Translations under genes and position numbers: made by a program | The notes under the pieces: generated by a model | Database searches by the model: none | Seen by the model: only the letters and a program-made list of their open reading frames with translations | Told to the model about the DNA's origin: nothing | In this document: piece after piece, positions 29,601 through 37,199 of the stretch | How the letters are laid out: every line of letters begins with the position of its first letter | Numbering within the stretch: the stretch's first letter is position 1 | Assembly (NCBI RefSeq): GCF_004016525.1 | Contig: NZ_SACJ01000014.1 | Coordinates: 1 to 64,000, forward strand | Origin: Flavobacterium sufflavum | GTDB lineage: Bacteria; Bacteroidota; Bacteroidia; Flavobacteriales; Flavobacteriaceae | Length of the DNA: 64,000 bases | Reading direction: 5' to 3'

Positions 29601-32116
29601 TCAGCACACTAAATGATTTTACCATTTCAACATGGGTAAGAATGGATGCGAAGGCAGCCTGGATGCGTGTATTTGATTTTGGTATCAGCGCTACATCACC
29701 TGTCAAGTATATGTTTTTGACAATTCAGGCAGGGACTAACCTTATGCGTTATGCTATTAGAAACGGTGGTTCAGAACAACAAGTAACTGCTACCTATACC
29801 CTACCGCTGAACACTTGGACTCATTTTGCAATTACACAGTCAGGAAGCACCTGTCGTATGTACATTAATGGAGCTTTGGTAGCTACTAATACTGGTGTAA
29901 CAATTAAACCGTCTACAATAGGTAGTACCAATCAAAACTATTTGGGTAAATCACAGTTTAATGACAATATGTACAAAGGTTCAATTGATGATTTTAAGAT
30001 TTATAGTAAAGCATTAAGTGCTACAGAAATTGCTGAAACTGCTAAGTTAAACCAGTCCATTACCCTTGCATCAACTTTACAAAAAGAAATGGGTACTGCT
30101 GATTTTTCTCCAGCAACAGCAACTTCAGGACTGGCAATTAGTTATACCAGTTCAGATAATGCTGTAGCGAGTATCGTAGATGGAAAAGTGCATATTGTTG
30201 CTCCTGGAACCTCAACTATTACCGCTTCGCAGGCAGGAAATACAGATTACAATGCTGCACAAACGCTAACACAAGTTTTGACAGTAGTAAAAAAAGGACA
30301 GACTATTGATTTTGCTGCAATTCCAGCTAAATTGATTAGCGATGCTGATTTTGATGCTGGAGCTGTTGCCTCTTCAGGACTTCCTGTAACATATAGCAGC
30401 TCAAACACGGCTGTAGCAACAATTGTGGATAACAAAATTCATATTATAGCCGCAGGTTCTGCTGTAATCACAGCATCACAAGCGGGAAATGACAGCTACA
30501 ATGCTGCAACTTCAGTTGCAAAACCGCTAACCGTTAATAAGACGTATTATTTAGATACCGATCATGATGGTTTTGGTTCAACTACCAGTGCTTTATTTTC
30601 AGTAAATATTGTTCCTGAAGGTTATGCTATCAACAATACTGATTGTAATGATAGCGATGCGACTGTTCATCAGCCAATTCAATATTATGTTGATGCCGAC
30701 AAGGATGGATTTGGATCAACTACAACAGCAATGTTATGTTCGTCAGTAGCCACTGAAGGTTATACTACCAACAACACCGATTGTAATGATATCGATGCTA
30801 CTGTTCATCAGCCAATTCAATATTATGTAGATGCCGACAAGGATGGATTTGGATCAACTACAACAGCAATGTTATGTTCGTCAGTAGCCACTGAAGGTTA
30901 TACTACCAACAATACCGATTGTAATGATAATGATGCGACTGTTCATCAGCCAATTCAATATTATGTAGATGCCGACAAGGATGGATTTGGATCAACTACA
31001 ACAGCAATGTTATGTTCGTCAGTAGCCACTGAAGGTTATGCTACAAACAATACCGATTGTAATGATAATGATGCGACTGTTCATCAACCAATTCAGTACT
31101 ATGTAGATGCCGACAAGGATGGATTTGGATCAACTACAACAGTAATGTTATGTTCGTCAGTAGCCACTGAAGGTTATGCTACCAACAATACCGATTGTAA
31201 TGATAATGACGCGACTGTTCATCAGCCAATTCAGTACTATGTAGATGCAGACAAAGACGGTTTTGGATCGACTACAACAGCAATGTTATGTTCATCTACT
31301 GCTCCTGAAGGTTATGCTACAAATAATTTTGACTGCGATGATAGTAAATTGTTATATGCCGATAATGATGGTGATGGCTTCGGTGCAGGTAATTCTGTAG
31401 CTTGTGGGGTAGCTAACAACACAGATTGTGATGACACTAATGCAGTTCAATTAACGGCAACTATTCCAAATGTGTATGCTCTTAATGCTGCTGTTGATGA
31501 TAAAAACACTATTTATATTGGATATGGACCAACATCATTAAGTATTAGCGCAACTCCAGCAGGAGGAACAGCTCCATATTCTTATAAGTGGAATACCAAC
31601 CATACAACAAAATCCATTGTAGCTTCAGCAGCTGGCACCTATACGGTGGTAGTGACTGACTCTAAAGGTTGTCAGACTACAGCATCTATTGTGGTTAACA
31701 CTTTAAATGTACAATGTGGTAACTCTGGTGACAAAGTTATGATCTGCCATAATGGACAGGAAATTTGTGTGAGTACTAATTCGGTACAATCGCATTTGAA
31801 TCATGGCGATAAACTGGGTTCTTGCAGTTATTTGTCAAGCAAAGAAACTGAAAAAGTTTTAATTAGTGATGAAAATGCTACTGAAAATATCAGCGTTTAT
31901 CCTAATCCTGTTACCAGTGTATTGAATGTAAAAGTGAATGAAGTCCAAAGCGGTGCTACACTTGAACTTTATAATTCGATAGGAATGAAAGTACTGTCTC
32001 AAACTTTGAAAAGTACTACAGAAGTAATGTATTTAGATCAATTGCCTTCCGGAATGTATATCCTGAATATCAAAAATGGAAATATAATTACCGTGAAGAA
32101 TATCATCAAAAAATAA
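23606..32116 (+). CDS. Giant T9SS-secreted polysaccharide lyase with metal-binding repeats (2836 residues)
   Basis: Signal peptide 1-25. The first 1320 residues match the preceding giant protein module for module: alginate-lyase-superfamily toroid (about 26-365, GRDDHW near 240), DUF1349-like domain, putative-Ig, two FN3 and the autotransporter-type beta-helix region. Then come putative-Ig, FN3, LamG (about 1490-1695), a Big-like module, putative-Ig, FN3, LamG (about 1940-2145) and two Big-like modules. From about 2312 there are tandem MopE-type putative metal-binding repeats (DADKDGFGS..., NNTDCND.DATVH), then a SprB-like domain (about 2620-2700), a Cys-rich module (DKVMICHNG, HLNHGDKLGSC) and a T9SS type A sorting domain (SVYPNPVTSVLNV ... 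VKNIIKK). It is likely a surface lyase on the same polymer. The extra C-terminal repeats may need Ca or another metal, which is inference. Confidence 0.8.
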   Translation: MKKFYSLFMYGILFLILCFTQQISAQQTFVHPGIAFNQADLDQLKVNITKEPWLSAYNTFKNDSHSQLSYVGSPQATVSRAPNLNNTTWINDMIAVHNLAFMYVFTGNVAYAQKATSILDGWAVTNTSWGGNESMLDIGDYAQHWSIGAEILRYTYPGWTQANTDHVEKYFSEVLFPTSWVPYPLRDQNKGALQLKIALGASIFCNDATKFNQAIEVYRMDAGGGMRNSLPNGEVGDTGRDDHWRVQAAALAWGAEVAYKQNIDMFSELDNRVLAIGELYHKYAFDGASMTYIPFGGYASYWTSWGIQPGARAGDMTNLIYSAYNVRKGIPTPETDRMRAALGGAGGDFLYLKSSDTSTAVSLPPVYYPADHVQPVSNLTNIDIGNTGMASSASFNNGIWTLKAAGTSTSTAFSFNFKKVSGDAGLVVKVDNMSLTTGGCGVMLRESLAPGSAYWDLFLNATGGAGRHWQPKAPWWLKIERVNTRIFVYHSQDGVHWTNDGCWYSPTGFPTNLYAGFYTLSNNTSAQNTATFSNVAYSQTAPTGSPEISSATTATATIGSPFTYSIIANASPSSYSASGLPAGLSIDTATGIISGTATELGQSEVTITATNANGTGAATLILKVINSEAPAAPTSAIASIINTTQIKLNWTASANATSYSVKRSLTPGGPYTTIQTGITGTTFTDVSPTPEVNNYYVITALTGEQESGISNEVFESVPPAIPGRPVSTNHNDRISLTWDTALGASSYKVKRGTVSGGPYTTIATVSTNSYEDTNVTSGNPYYYVVSSLGATQESGNSAEAFGVPGANSSVWSPTPLSNSFNLATNWVENTLPVNPAILTFKATTDSIVNNDINDLIVSRLQFESEADAYTISGNGLNLKNDLVNNSSSTQTLTTPLLLTDQLNVNTVGNTALEGMISGTGSLMKSGSGILYINGSNSTYSGNTIIRSGTVTASGLGTGTPSNPTAGPFGVGKIQLNGGKLQAPPTAELKLYNDIEVLPENRSFMYEDVYAITLYGKLLGSGTLEHDGNDYAGLNLLGDNSQFTGTFISKLRSGKQRIRFGIPQSGSANATWLLDANGIDCQGIGFATGTLNFGALNGRGYIRADGGGAPVISIGALNTYSSYGGTINGNGTNLSVEKVGTGTLEMWGNQAYTGTTTVKKGKLLINNNGTTGVFVSPIIIEEGALGGFGQTQSSATLGTGSGVGAILEPGFLKVGTLSVGALSLKADATYTPEINLGTATGDQIKATSVNLLNNTVLAPISIAGTLTTGTNYTIIDNTGTLAINGTFKNLPEMSLVKIGGYDFRITYIGGTGNDVVLLDDRTVTVAITSTLEQTTLIGKPFSYTITAIKSPTSFNATGLPVGLSIDTTTGIISGTPTVQGIFSVTLTASNETASNTKILSLKVLNTVVDGLIVAAGDAKNIIEWNPILDFSYNVKRSTTSGGPYTTVGTVTGSKFTDTNITNGTAYYYVVSSIDSTGENPNSTEVKATPNIGQVTYLKFDELTGTRSIDSWGANHGTLNTTASRSEGRNGQALKLDGTATSYATLPADIVSTLSDYTISSWVKMDALANWMRVFDFGTGTSKYMFLSVQTGTAGQVRFAVKNGGSSDVGITYNYAVPLNTWTHFAITQSGNTCSMYINGALVATTSLSIYPSTIGSMNQNYLGKSQWADPMFKGAIDEFKIYSRALSASEIAGAYQNQTITLNSIAQKTFGDDDFDPAATTTSGLPVTYSSSNESVATIVNGKVHVVSTGSTTITASQAGNSVYWPAASQSKVLTVVITNDTQLTTLIGKPFTYTISNKTLSNFTATGLPAGLSVDSVTGIISGTPTQFGTFSVTLTATNGSNTGSQIITLTVQNNVVSNVIVASGDAKNTIEWDAIQNFNYNIKRSTTSGGPYTTIGNTAGTKFTDTAVTNGTSYYYVVSSVDGTTENSSSTEVVATPNLGQVTYLKFDETNGTRGIDSWGANHGTLAATATRDTGKYSQSLKLDGTANAYATLPTGIVSTLNDFTISTWVRMDAKAAWMRVFDFGISATSPVKYMFLTIQAGTNLMRYAIRNGGSEQQVTATYTLPLNTWTHFAITQSGSTCRMYINGALVATNTGVTIKPSTIGSTNQNYLGKSQFNDNMYKGSIDDFKIYSKALSATEIAETAKLNQSITLASTLQKEMGTADFSPATATSGLAISYTSSDNAVASIVDGKVHIVAPGTSTITASQAGNTDYNAAQTLTQVLTVVKKGQTIDFAAIPAKLISDADFDAGAVASSGLPVTYSSSNTAVATIVDNKIHIIAAGSAVITASQAGNDSYNAATSVAKPLTVNKTYYLDTDHDGFGSTTSALFSVNIVPEGYAINNTDCNDSDATVHQPIQYYVDADKDGFGSTTTAMLCSSVATEGYTTNNTDCNDIDATVHQPIQYYVDADKDGFGSTTTAMLCSSVATEGYTTNNTDCNDNDATVHQPIQYYVDADKDGFGSTTTAMLCSSVATEGYATNNTDCNDNDATVHQPIQYYVDADKDGFGSTTTVMLCSSVATEGYATNNTDCNDNDATVHQPIQYYVDADKDGFGSTTTAMLCSSTAPEGYATNNFDCDDSKLLYADNDGDGFGAGNSVACGVANNTDCDDTNAVQLTATIPNVYALNAAVDDKNTIYIGYGPTSLSISATPAGGTAPYSYKWNTNHTTKSIVASAAGTYTVVVTDSKGCQTTASIVVNTLNVQCGNSGDKVMICHNGQEICVSTNSVQSHLNHGDKLGSCSYLSSKETEKVLISDENATENISVYPNPVTSVLNVKVNEVQSGATLELYNSIGMKVLSQTLKSTTEVMYLDQLPSGMYILNIKNGNIITVKNIIKK
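30537..31365 (+). repeat. 138-bp tandem repeats encoding MopE-like metal-binding motifs
   Basis: Matching points at 30675, 30813, 30951, 31089 and 31227 give an exact 138-bp (46-residue) period. The inner units are nearly the same in DNA, differing by a few bases, while the first unit (from about 30540) and the last (after 31290) are diverged. Each encodes YYVDADKDGFGSTTT, then SSVATEGY and NNTDCND. Such high identity implies recent expansion and probable copy-number change by recombination or slippage. Confidence 0.9.
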
Positions 32117-32135
32117 GTTATTTTTCTAAAAACTG

Positions 32136-32177
32136 AAACCGTCTCTTGTGTAAAACTTGAGGCGGTTTTTTTGTTTT
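32136..32177 (+). terminator. Rho-independent terminator after the second giant gene
   Basis: AAACCGTCTC (32136-32145) pairs with GAGGCGGTTT (one G-U pair) around a 13-nt loop and is followed by TTTTTGTTTTT. It lies 20 bp past the stop codon. Confidence 0.85.
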
Positions 32178-32186
32178 TGCTAATAT

Positions 32187-32346
32187 GGTCAAAAAAGTTG
32201 GTGATTTTTCATTTGTAACATCAGCTGGAATAGTTTCTAAAGCTACTTTATTAAGTTTTTCTTCATTTATTCCTATAATGATTACTTTAGCACATACTAA
32301 TTTGGCAATTTCTAGACCAATTCCAGAACCTCCTTGTACGCTCTTT
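32187..32346 (-). pseudogene. N-terminal remnant of a short-chain dehydrogenase
   Basis: The minus strand from 32342 reads SVQGGSGIGLEIAKL, then AKVIIIGINEEKLNKVALET and ADVTNE. This is the Rossmann GGxGIG loop, second strand and the following region of an SDR, with small internal losses, no start codon and no catalytic half. It lies directly 3' of the intact SDR at 32347-33114 but in another frame, so it is a separate decayed copy. Confidence 0.6.
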
Positions 32347-33114
32347 TTAATTGCGCAATAATATTTTACTATTTGCCGAATTGATTATTCCAAAAGCAAT
32401 TTTTGGAAAAAATCTGTTAATAACATATAATAATTTTGTATCACCCACCCGTATTGTAAATTTATCCTTTTTAAGACCGGAAATGAGAGCATTGACTAAC
32501 TTTTCAGGAGTCATTTTTTTATCCTTTCTGCTTGCCGTCATTTCTGTTGCCACTACTGGTGGTAATAGTTCAAATACTTTTACGTTGCTATTTAGAACTT
32601 GTAGATGTACTCTTAATGTTTCTGTATAAAACCTCAATGCTACTTTTGATGCCGAATAAGTTGCTTCTAATATTGATGGAACATAACTTAAAATTGAAGT
32701 TGTGTTGATGATTGCACCTTCTTTTCTTGATTTCAACATATCTAAAAAAAGATTATTAAGACGAATTACTCCCAAGTAGTTTACATTGATTTCATTTTCT
32801 GCGTTCTGAATGTGCTTGTCATTAGTCAACCCAAGGTTAATAGGGTCACTTAATACCCCTGCATTATTGTATAAAATGTCAATTCCGCCCAATTCTTTCA
32901 CTTGTTTATAAAGTTGAATCACATCGTCAGCCTTTGACACATCACTTTTAATAGTGGTAATGTTTGGGTATTTCTTTTTTACTTCATCAAGTCTTACTTG
33001 ATTTCTACCTGTAATTATTACCTTGGCACCATTAGCCAAGAATTGCTTAACAGATTCTAATCCAATTCCAGCTGTTCCGCCAGTAATTAATATTGTTTTC
33101 CCTTTTAATTCCAT
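32347..33114 (-). CDS. Short-chain dehydrogenase/reductase (classical SDR)
   Basis: This 255-residue cytoplasmic oxidoreductase has TGGTAGIG at 11-18 (nucleotide binding), NNAG near 87, a catalytic Ser in TTSILSYVPS near 141 and YSASK near 155 (Tyr and Lys of the active site). The NxxD region after strand 2 (ITGRNQ) suggests NADP preference. The substrate is unknown. It resembles DltE-like SDRs. It is the last intact gene in the leftward redox block and follows the DUF2147 gene by about 25 bp, so control by the TetR regulator at 36583 is probable. Confidence 0.9.
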   Translation of the reverse strand: MELKGKTILITGGTAGIGLESVKQFLANGAKVIITGRNQVRLDEVKKKYPNITTIKSDVSKADDVIQLYKQVKELGGIDILYNNAGVLSDPINLGLTNDKHIQNAENEINVNYLGVIRLNNLFLDMLKSRKEGAIINTTSILSYVPSILEATYSASKVALRFYTETLRVHLQVLNSNVKVFELLPPVVATEMTASRKDKKMTPEKLVNALISGLKKDKFTIRVGDTKLLYVINRFFPKIAFGIINSANSKILLRN

Positions 33115-33139
33115 TTTTATTTCCTTTTTAATTTATTAT

Positions 33140-33573
33140 TTAACTTTTTCCCAAAGCGGTTCTTCCTAGTAAAGATATACCTATGTAACCTCTAATATTA
33201 AGCTTTCCTTTTTCTAACTTCATTGTACAACTATACGTTTTACCACTGTAAGTATCATAAATTTCGCCGCCATCCCAAACACCATCATTGTACTCAAAAT
33301 CTTTAAGCATTATCAAGTCTTTTAGATTACGTGACCGAAGTTTTTCATTTTTGTTTTTCACATCTTTTTTAGAGGTTTTCCCATCAGCTTCATACATTGT
33401 TTTGCCCCAAATCAATTTTCTGAAATATTTATCCCCAGACTTGTAAATTTCAATTTTCACATCTTTTTCTTCGCTCAACCAAGTACCTACTATTTTATCT
33501 GAAGGAGCGTTTTGTGCTGTAGCATGAGAAATTGTTAGGATTAACAGCGTTAATGCTAAATATATTTTTTCAT
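33140..33573 (-). pseudogene. DUF2147-like secreted protein with a frameshift in the signal peptide
   Basis: The main frame ends with the DUF2147-type C-terminus GYIGISLLGRTALGK and contains NLKDLIMLKDFEY and WDGGEIYDTYSGK. Upstream of the first in-frame ATG the same frame continues as LALTLLILTISHATAQ and SDKIVGTWLSEE, a signal peptide plus the conserved first strand. The only suitable start, ATG AAA AAA TAT ATT at 33573, is off by one base and runs into TAG. A single-base indel in an A/T run thus separates the start from the body. It may be a true inactivating mutation or a sequencing error. Translation from the internal ATG at 33478 would give a protein without export signal or first strand. 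DUF2147 function is unknown. Confidence 0.6.
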
Positions 33574-33663
33574 ATATTTTATTTTTAAAATCTATTTTTT
33601 AACCAACATTTTCAAGATAAGACATTGCCATTTAAACAAATAAATGACAATGCTTTCTTTAAC

Positions 33664-34611
33664 TTAAATATTCACTACAATTTTACCAACAGTTCTACCT
33701 TTTTCTAAATACAGATGGGCCTCACCCATTTCATCAAAAGAAAATATTTTTGAAACGTGTGATTTTAGTATTCCTTTTTCCATTAACTGTGCAATTTGCA
33801 ACATATTATCAGCCGATGACTGTACAAGTAAAAATGATAAATTCACATCTTTTGATTTTGCTTTTTCAAGTTCTTCATTAGAGATATTGCTATTTGCAAT
33901 TGAAACAATTGTTCCACTTTGTTTTGTTATATCTAATGATTTTAAAATAGTATCGCCTCCAATGGTATCTAACACAAAATCAACGTCTGAAACTATGTCC
34001 TGAAAATTTTCTGTTGTATAATCTATATGTTTATCTGCTCCATTTTGCAAAACAAATTCTTTGTTTTTTGCTGATGAAGTACCTATTACATAAGCTCCAA
34101 AATGTTTAGCAATTTGTGTGGCATAGTGTCCAACACCGCCCGACGCTGCGTGAATTAACACTTTGTCTCCTTTTTTTACATTACCTTTTTCTACCAAAGT
34201 TTGCCAAGCCGTAAGTGCTGCAAGTGTAGCCGATGCTGCTTCTTGATGAGAAACATTTCTAGGTTTTAAGGTTAAATGTGCTGATGGTACTGCAACAAAT
34301 TCAGCATAAGCATTTCCTTTTCCCGGGAAATTTGCCATTCCAAAAACAGCATCACCAACTTTGAAATCGGTTACGGCATCACCAACTTCAACTATTGTTC
34401 CTGACAAATCCCAACCTATAACTGCAGGTCTATCTGCACCGAGAATCCAATTTAATGCCCCATCATTTGATCTTACTTTATAATCAACTGGGTTGACACT
34501 TAATGAAATTGTTTTTACCAAAACTTCATTATCCTTAATTGTTGGTTTTACAATATCTACAAATTGTAAATTATCAACACTGCCTGCTTCATTTAATATT
34601 ATTGCTTTCAT
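33664..34611 (-). CDS. Zinc-independent MDR alcohol dehydrogenase / quinone oxidoreductase-like protein
   Basis: This 315-residue MDR-superfamily reductase has an N-terminal GroES-like domain with GWDLSGTIVEVGDAV near 70 and a Rossmann domain with HAASGGVGHYATQIAKHFGA near 150. The Cys/His zinc ligands of ordinary alcohol dehydrogenases are absent, as in NADPH:quinone reductases and enone reductases. It is probably cytoplasmic and reduces electrophilic carbonyl or quinone compounds with NADPH, but the substrate is unknown. It is 30 bp from the similar gene at 34642-35646 and belongs to the TetR-linked operon. Confidence 0.9.
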   Translation of the reverse strand: MKAIILNEAGSVDNLQFVDIVKPTIKDNEVLVKTISLSVNPVDYKVRSNDGALNWILGADRPAVIGWDLSGTIVEVGDAVTDFKVGDAVFGMANFPGKGNAYAEFVAVPSAHLTLKPRNVSHQEAASATLAALTAWQTLVEKGNVKKGDKVLIHAASGGVGHYATQIAKHFGAYVIGTSSAKNKEFVLQNGADKHIDYTTENFQDIVSDVDFVLDTIGGDTILKSLDITKQSGTIVSIANSNISNEELEKAKSKDVNLSFLLVQSSADNMLQIAQLMEKGILKSHVSKIFSFDEMGEAHLYLEKGRTVGKIVVNI

Positions 34612-34641
34612 TTTTGTTTTTAAGATTACTTTGTTTTTAGA

Positions 34642-35646
34642 TTATTTTACTTTTATAACCACCTTGCCTTTGGTTCTACCCGATTCTACATAAGCCATTG
34701 CATCGTTGGTTTGTTCAAATGGAAATACTTTGTCAATAACTGGTTTTATAACACCTGACTCTATGAGCTGGGTAATTTGTTCTAATTGGCTTCCTTCTGC
34801 TCTCATAAACAAGAACTTGAAAGTAGTATTTAGTTTCTTTGCTTTTTTCTTTGCACCGGAACTTATCAATGTTGTTACTAATTTTAAATACCAGGGCAAA
34901 CCAATTTCTTCTGAAAACTCTGGAGTAGGTGGTCCCACCAGTGAGATCAATTGTCCGCCGTATTTTAAAATGCGTAATGATTTTTCAAGTATTTTGGGGT
35001 CACGATTGCTATGCAACACCAAATCGTAATCTTTAAGTTTGGTTTCAAAATCTTCTGTTTTATAGTCAATTACTAAATCTGCACCAAGTCTTTTTACTAA
35101 ATCTATATTAGTTGTACTTGTAGTTGTTGCCACAAAAGCTCCCAGATGTTTAGCCAGTTGGATAGCAAAAGTACCCACACCTCCGGAACCAGCCTGAATG
35201 AAAACTTTTTGTCCTTCTCTTAGCTTTCCAATTTCAACAAGAGCCTGCCAGGAAGTTAATCCAACTAATGGAATGGAAGCTGCTTCTTCCATAGTAAGAT
35301 TTTTAGGTTTTATAGCTAAGTCAGATTCATTGACAGCAATGTATTCAGCAAAAGTGCCTATCCTGTAATCTCCTACTCTTGAATAGACTTCATCACCAAT
35401 CTTAAAATTCTTAACACCAGAACCAACTTTAACAACAGTTCCAGCCATATCGTGACCGTTTATGATTGGTGTCTTGTACGGCAAAAAGAGTTTGAATTCT
35501 CCCAGCTTTATCATGGAATCTAAAAGATTGACAGCTGCTGCTTGTATTTGAACCAAAACCTCATTTTCTTTCGCAATTGGTTCCGCTACTTCGGTAAGTT
35601 GTAATTTTTCTTTTTTACTGTATTTTTTTATTATAAATGCTTTCAT
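34642..35646 (-). CDS. NADPH:quinone oxidoreductase-like MDR protein
   Basis: This 334-residue protein is a paralogue of the next gene downstream. It has GHDMAGTVVKVGSGVKNF near 65, QAGSGGVGTFAIQLAKHLGA near 150 and VIDYKTEDFE near 195, the MDR pattern without zinc ligands. It is expected to be a soluble NADPH-dependent reductase of quinones or alpha,beta-unsaturated carbonyls. It starts 11 bp after the SDR gene at 35658, which supports one operon. The pair of similar reductases with SDRs and a TetR regulator looks like a detoxification unit, not part of glycan breakdown. Confidence 0.9.
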   Translation of the reverse strand: MKAFIIKKYSKKEKLQLTEVAEPIAKENEVLVQIQAAAVNLLDSMIKLGEFKLFLPYKTPIINGHDMAGTVVKVGSGVKNFKIGDEVYSRVGDYRIGTFAEYIAVNESDLAIKPKNLTMEEAASIPLVGLTSWQALVEIGKLREGQKVFIQAGSGGVGTFAIQLAKHLGAFVATTTSTTNIDLVKRLGADLVIDYKTEDFETKLKDYDLVLHSNRDPKILEKSLRILKYGGQLISLVGPPTPEFSEEIGLPWYLKLVTTLISSGAKKKAKKLNTTFKFLFMRAEGSQLEQITQLIESGVIKPVIDKVFPFEQTNDAMAYVESGRTKGKVVIKVK

Positions 35647-35657
35647 CTTATTTTATT

Positions 35658-36455
35658 TTAAAAACTATTTAATTTTTTGAGAACATTTTTTTCTAAAATT
35701 CCATAGGCAAAGTGTTGTAAATTGATCAGGGTAGATGTACCTTTTCCAACAATGTTTCTAAATTTAGGATTTTTTGCTTGGACTACTTTAAGCACTTTTT
35801 CTGCTACCATTTTAGGATCTTCGGCTTGCTCTACTAAATCGTTAGTAAATTTTTCAATTTTTCCTCTTAATGAATTGTAATCTTCAATTTGTGCAATCGG
35901 GGAAGATGAATTATCTGCAATGCTTGTTTTAAAAGCAGCGGGTTCAATCATGGCTACACTAATATTAAACTCATTCAATTCATAACGCAATGATTTGAAA
36001 TACCCTTCTAATGCGTGTTTGGAAGCTGCATAATAAGCAGCATTAGGGAATGAAACAAGCCCAATAATTGAACCCACAGTAATTATTTTACCAAATTTTT
36101 GTTTTCTAAAATGCGGTAATACAGCGTTAGTTACCTTGATAGTTCCCCAAAAGTTGGTTTCTAATTGTTTCCTTCCTAACGCTATAGGTATTTCTTCTGC
36201 AATACCCGACACTAAAAAGCCTGCGTTATTTATGAGAATATCTAACCGACTTATTTCCTTAAAAATTCTTTCAGAAAAAGTGTTTATTGATTCTTCTGAA
36301 TCAAGATCTAAAGCTATCATTTTGAATGGTAATGATGTATACTTTTCAGGGTTTCTGCTTGTACCAATTACGTTGTACCCTTTTTTATGCAGCTCGTTTG
36401 CAATTAGTAAACCAAAACCTGATGATGCACCTGTTATTAAAATTGTTTGTTTCAT
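35658..36455 (-). CDS. Short-chain dehydrogenase/reductase (SDR)
   Basis: This 265-residue oxidoreductase has TGASSGFG at 7-14, NNAG near 77, the catalytic Ser in TVGSIIGLVS near 128 and YYAASKHALEGY near 141. The SSGFG loop and length place it with NADP-dependent classical SDRs that act on retinol-, ketone- or steroid-like substrates. The actual substrate is not known. It is the first structural gene of the redox operon and lies downstream of two TetR-operator-like sites (36483-36498 and 36550-36565). Confidence 0.9.
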   Translation of the reverse strand: MKQTILITGASSGFGLLIANELHKKGYNVIGTSRNPEKYTSLPFKMIALDLDSEESINTFSERIFKEISRLDILINNAGFLVSGIAEEIPIALGRKQLETNFWGTIKVTNAVLPHFRKQKFGKIITVGSIIGLVSFPNAAYYAASKHALEGYFKSLRYELNEFNISVAMIEPAAFKTSIADNSSSPIAQIEDYNSLRGKIEKFTNDLVEQAEDPKMVAEKVLKVVQAKNPKFRNIVGKGTSTLINLQHFAYGILEKNVLKKLNSF

Positions 36456-36482
36456 AATTATTTTATTTTATAAATTAGTTTT

Positions 36483-36565
36483 TAGACTTTTTGGTATATT
36501 TCATAAGCTATTTCACTGATTTTTCTGTTTTATTCTAATTCATTATAAATAAACCAAAAAGTATA
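36483..36565. promoter_or_regulatory. Two TetR-operator-like sites before the SDR gene
   Basis: TAGACTTTTTGGTATA (36483-36498) and TAAACCAAAAAGTATA (36550-36565) are related and lie in opposite orientation. With the site at 37200-37215 they fit the near-palindrome TAnACY-N4-RGTnTA. The first stands 28 bp upstream of the SDR start at 36455, a position suited to repression by the adjacent TetR protein. Confidence 0.5.
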
Positions 36566-36582
36566 TTTTAAGCCAAAAAAAA

Positions 36583-37173
36583 TTAAACTGAATAATTCTC
36601 TAATTCGGCTTTCAGACTTTTTATCAATCCCTGCATAGGTTTTGCAGTGTTCATAATGCGGCACATAACAACTGCTCCTTCAATTGCAGCAACAGCCTTG
36701 AAAGCATAAATTTCAGGTATCAGGTCATTAGAAAACTCCCCATTTTGAATACCTTGTTTTAAAATTTCAACAAACATATTTTGGCCTTGTCTAAATACTT
36801 CGGCTATTTTTTCCTTAACACGAGGAAAATTATCGTCCGATTCAACGGCCATATTAATTAAAGGACAGCCTCCTTTAATATGAGTTTCTATTGGGTCTTT
36901 ATAAAAATCAAAATAGTTAAAAATTTTACCTTTAGCTGTTTTCTCTTTACTGATCATTGAAACTAATTTTTTAGAATTATTTTCAATCATATAATCAATA
37001 ACCTGCAAGGAGAGATCTTCTTTGTTTTCAAAATGGCCATAAAGACAGCCTTTTGTTAATTTTGTAGCATCAAGGACATCATCAATATTTGCTCCTGAAA
37101 TTCCCTTTTGATTATAAATTGGAGCCGCGGTTTCAATAATAAATTGTTTTGTTCTTTCAGCTTTTGTCAACAT
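36583..37173 (-). CDS. TetR/AcrR-family transcriptional repressor
   Basis: This 196-residue regulator has an N-terminal TetR helix-turn-helix over residues about 8-55 (AAPIYNQKGISGANIDDVLDAT in two parts, then KGCLYGHFENKEDL), which is the family signature. The C-terminal ligand domain includes GCPLINMAVES near 105, typical of the TetR_C group that regulates nitroreductase and quinone-reductase genes. The bound ligand is probably a small electrophile or aromatic compound, by inference. It is transcribed in the same direction as the SDR/MDR genes it probably controls, and three operator-like sites flank it. Confidence 0.9.
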   Translation of the reverse strand: MLTKAERTKQFIIETAAPIYNQKGISGANIDDVLDATKLTKGCLYGHFENKEDLSLQVIDYMIENNSKKLVSMISKEKTAKGKIFNYFDFYKDPIETHIKGGCPLINMAVESDDNFPRVKEKIAEVFRQGQNMFVEILKQGIQNGEFSNDLIPEIYAFKAVAAIEGAVVMCRIMNTAKPMQGLIKSLKAELENYSV

Positions 37174-37199
37174 CGTACTATTATTTTACAGGACAAAAA

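Noticed and set aside
30537..31365. CRISPR array
   Set aside because: The repeats are long (138 bp), contiguous without unique spacers, and lie in frame within a coding gene.
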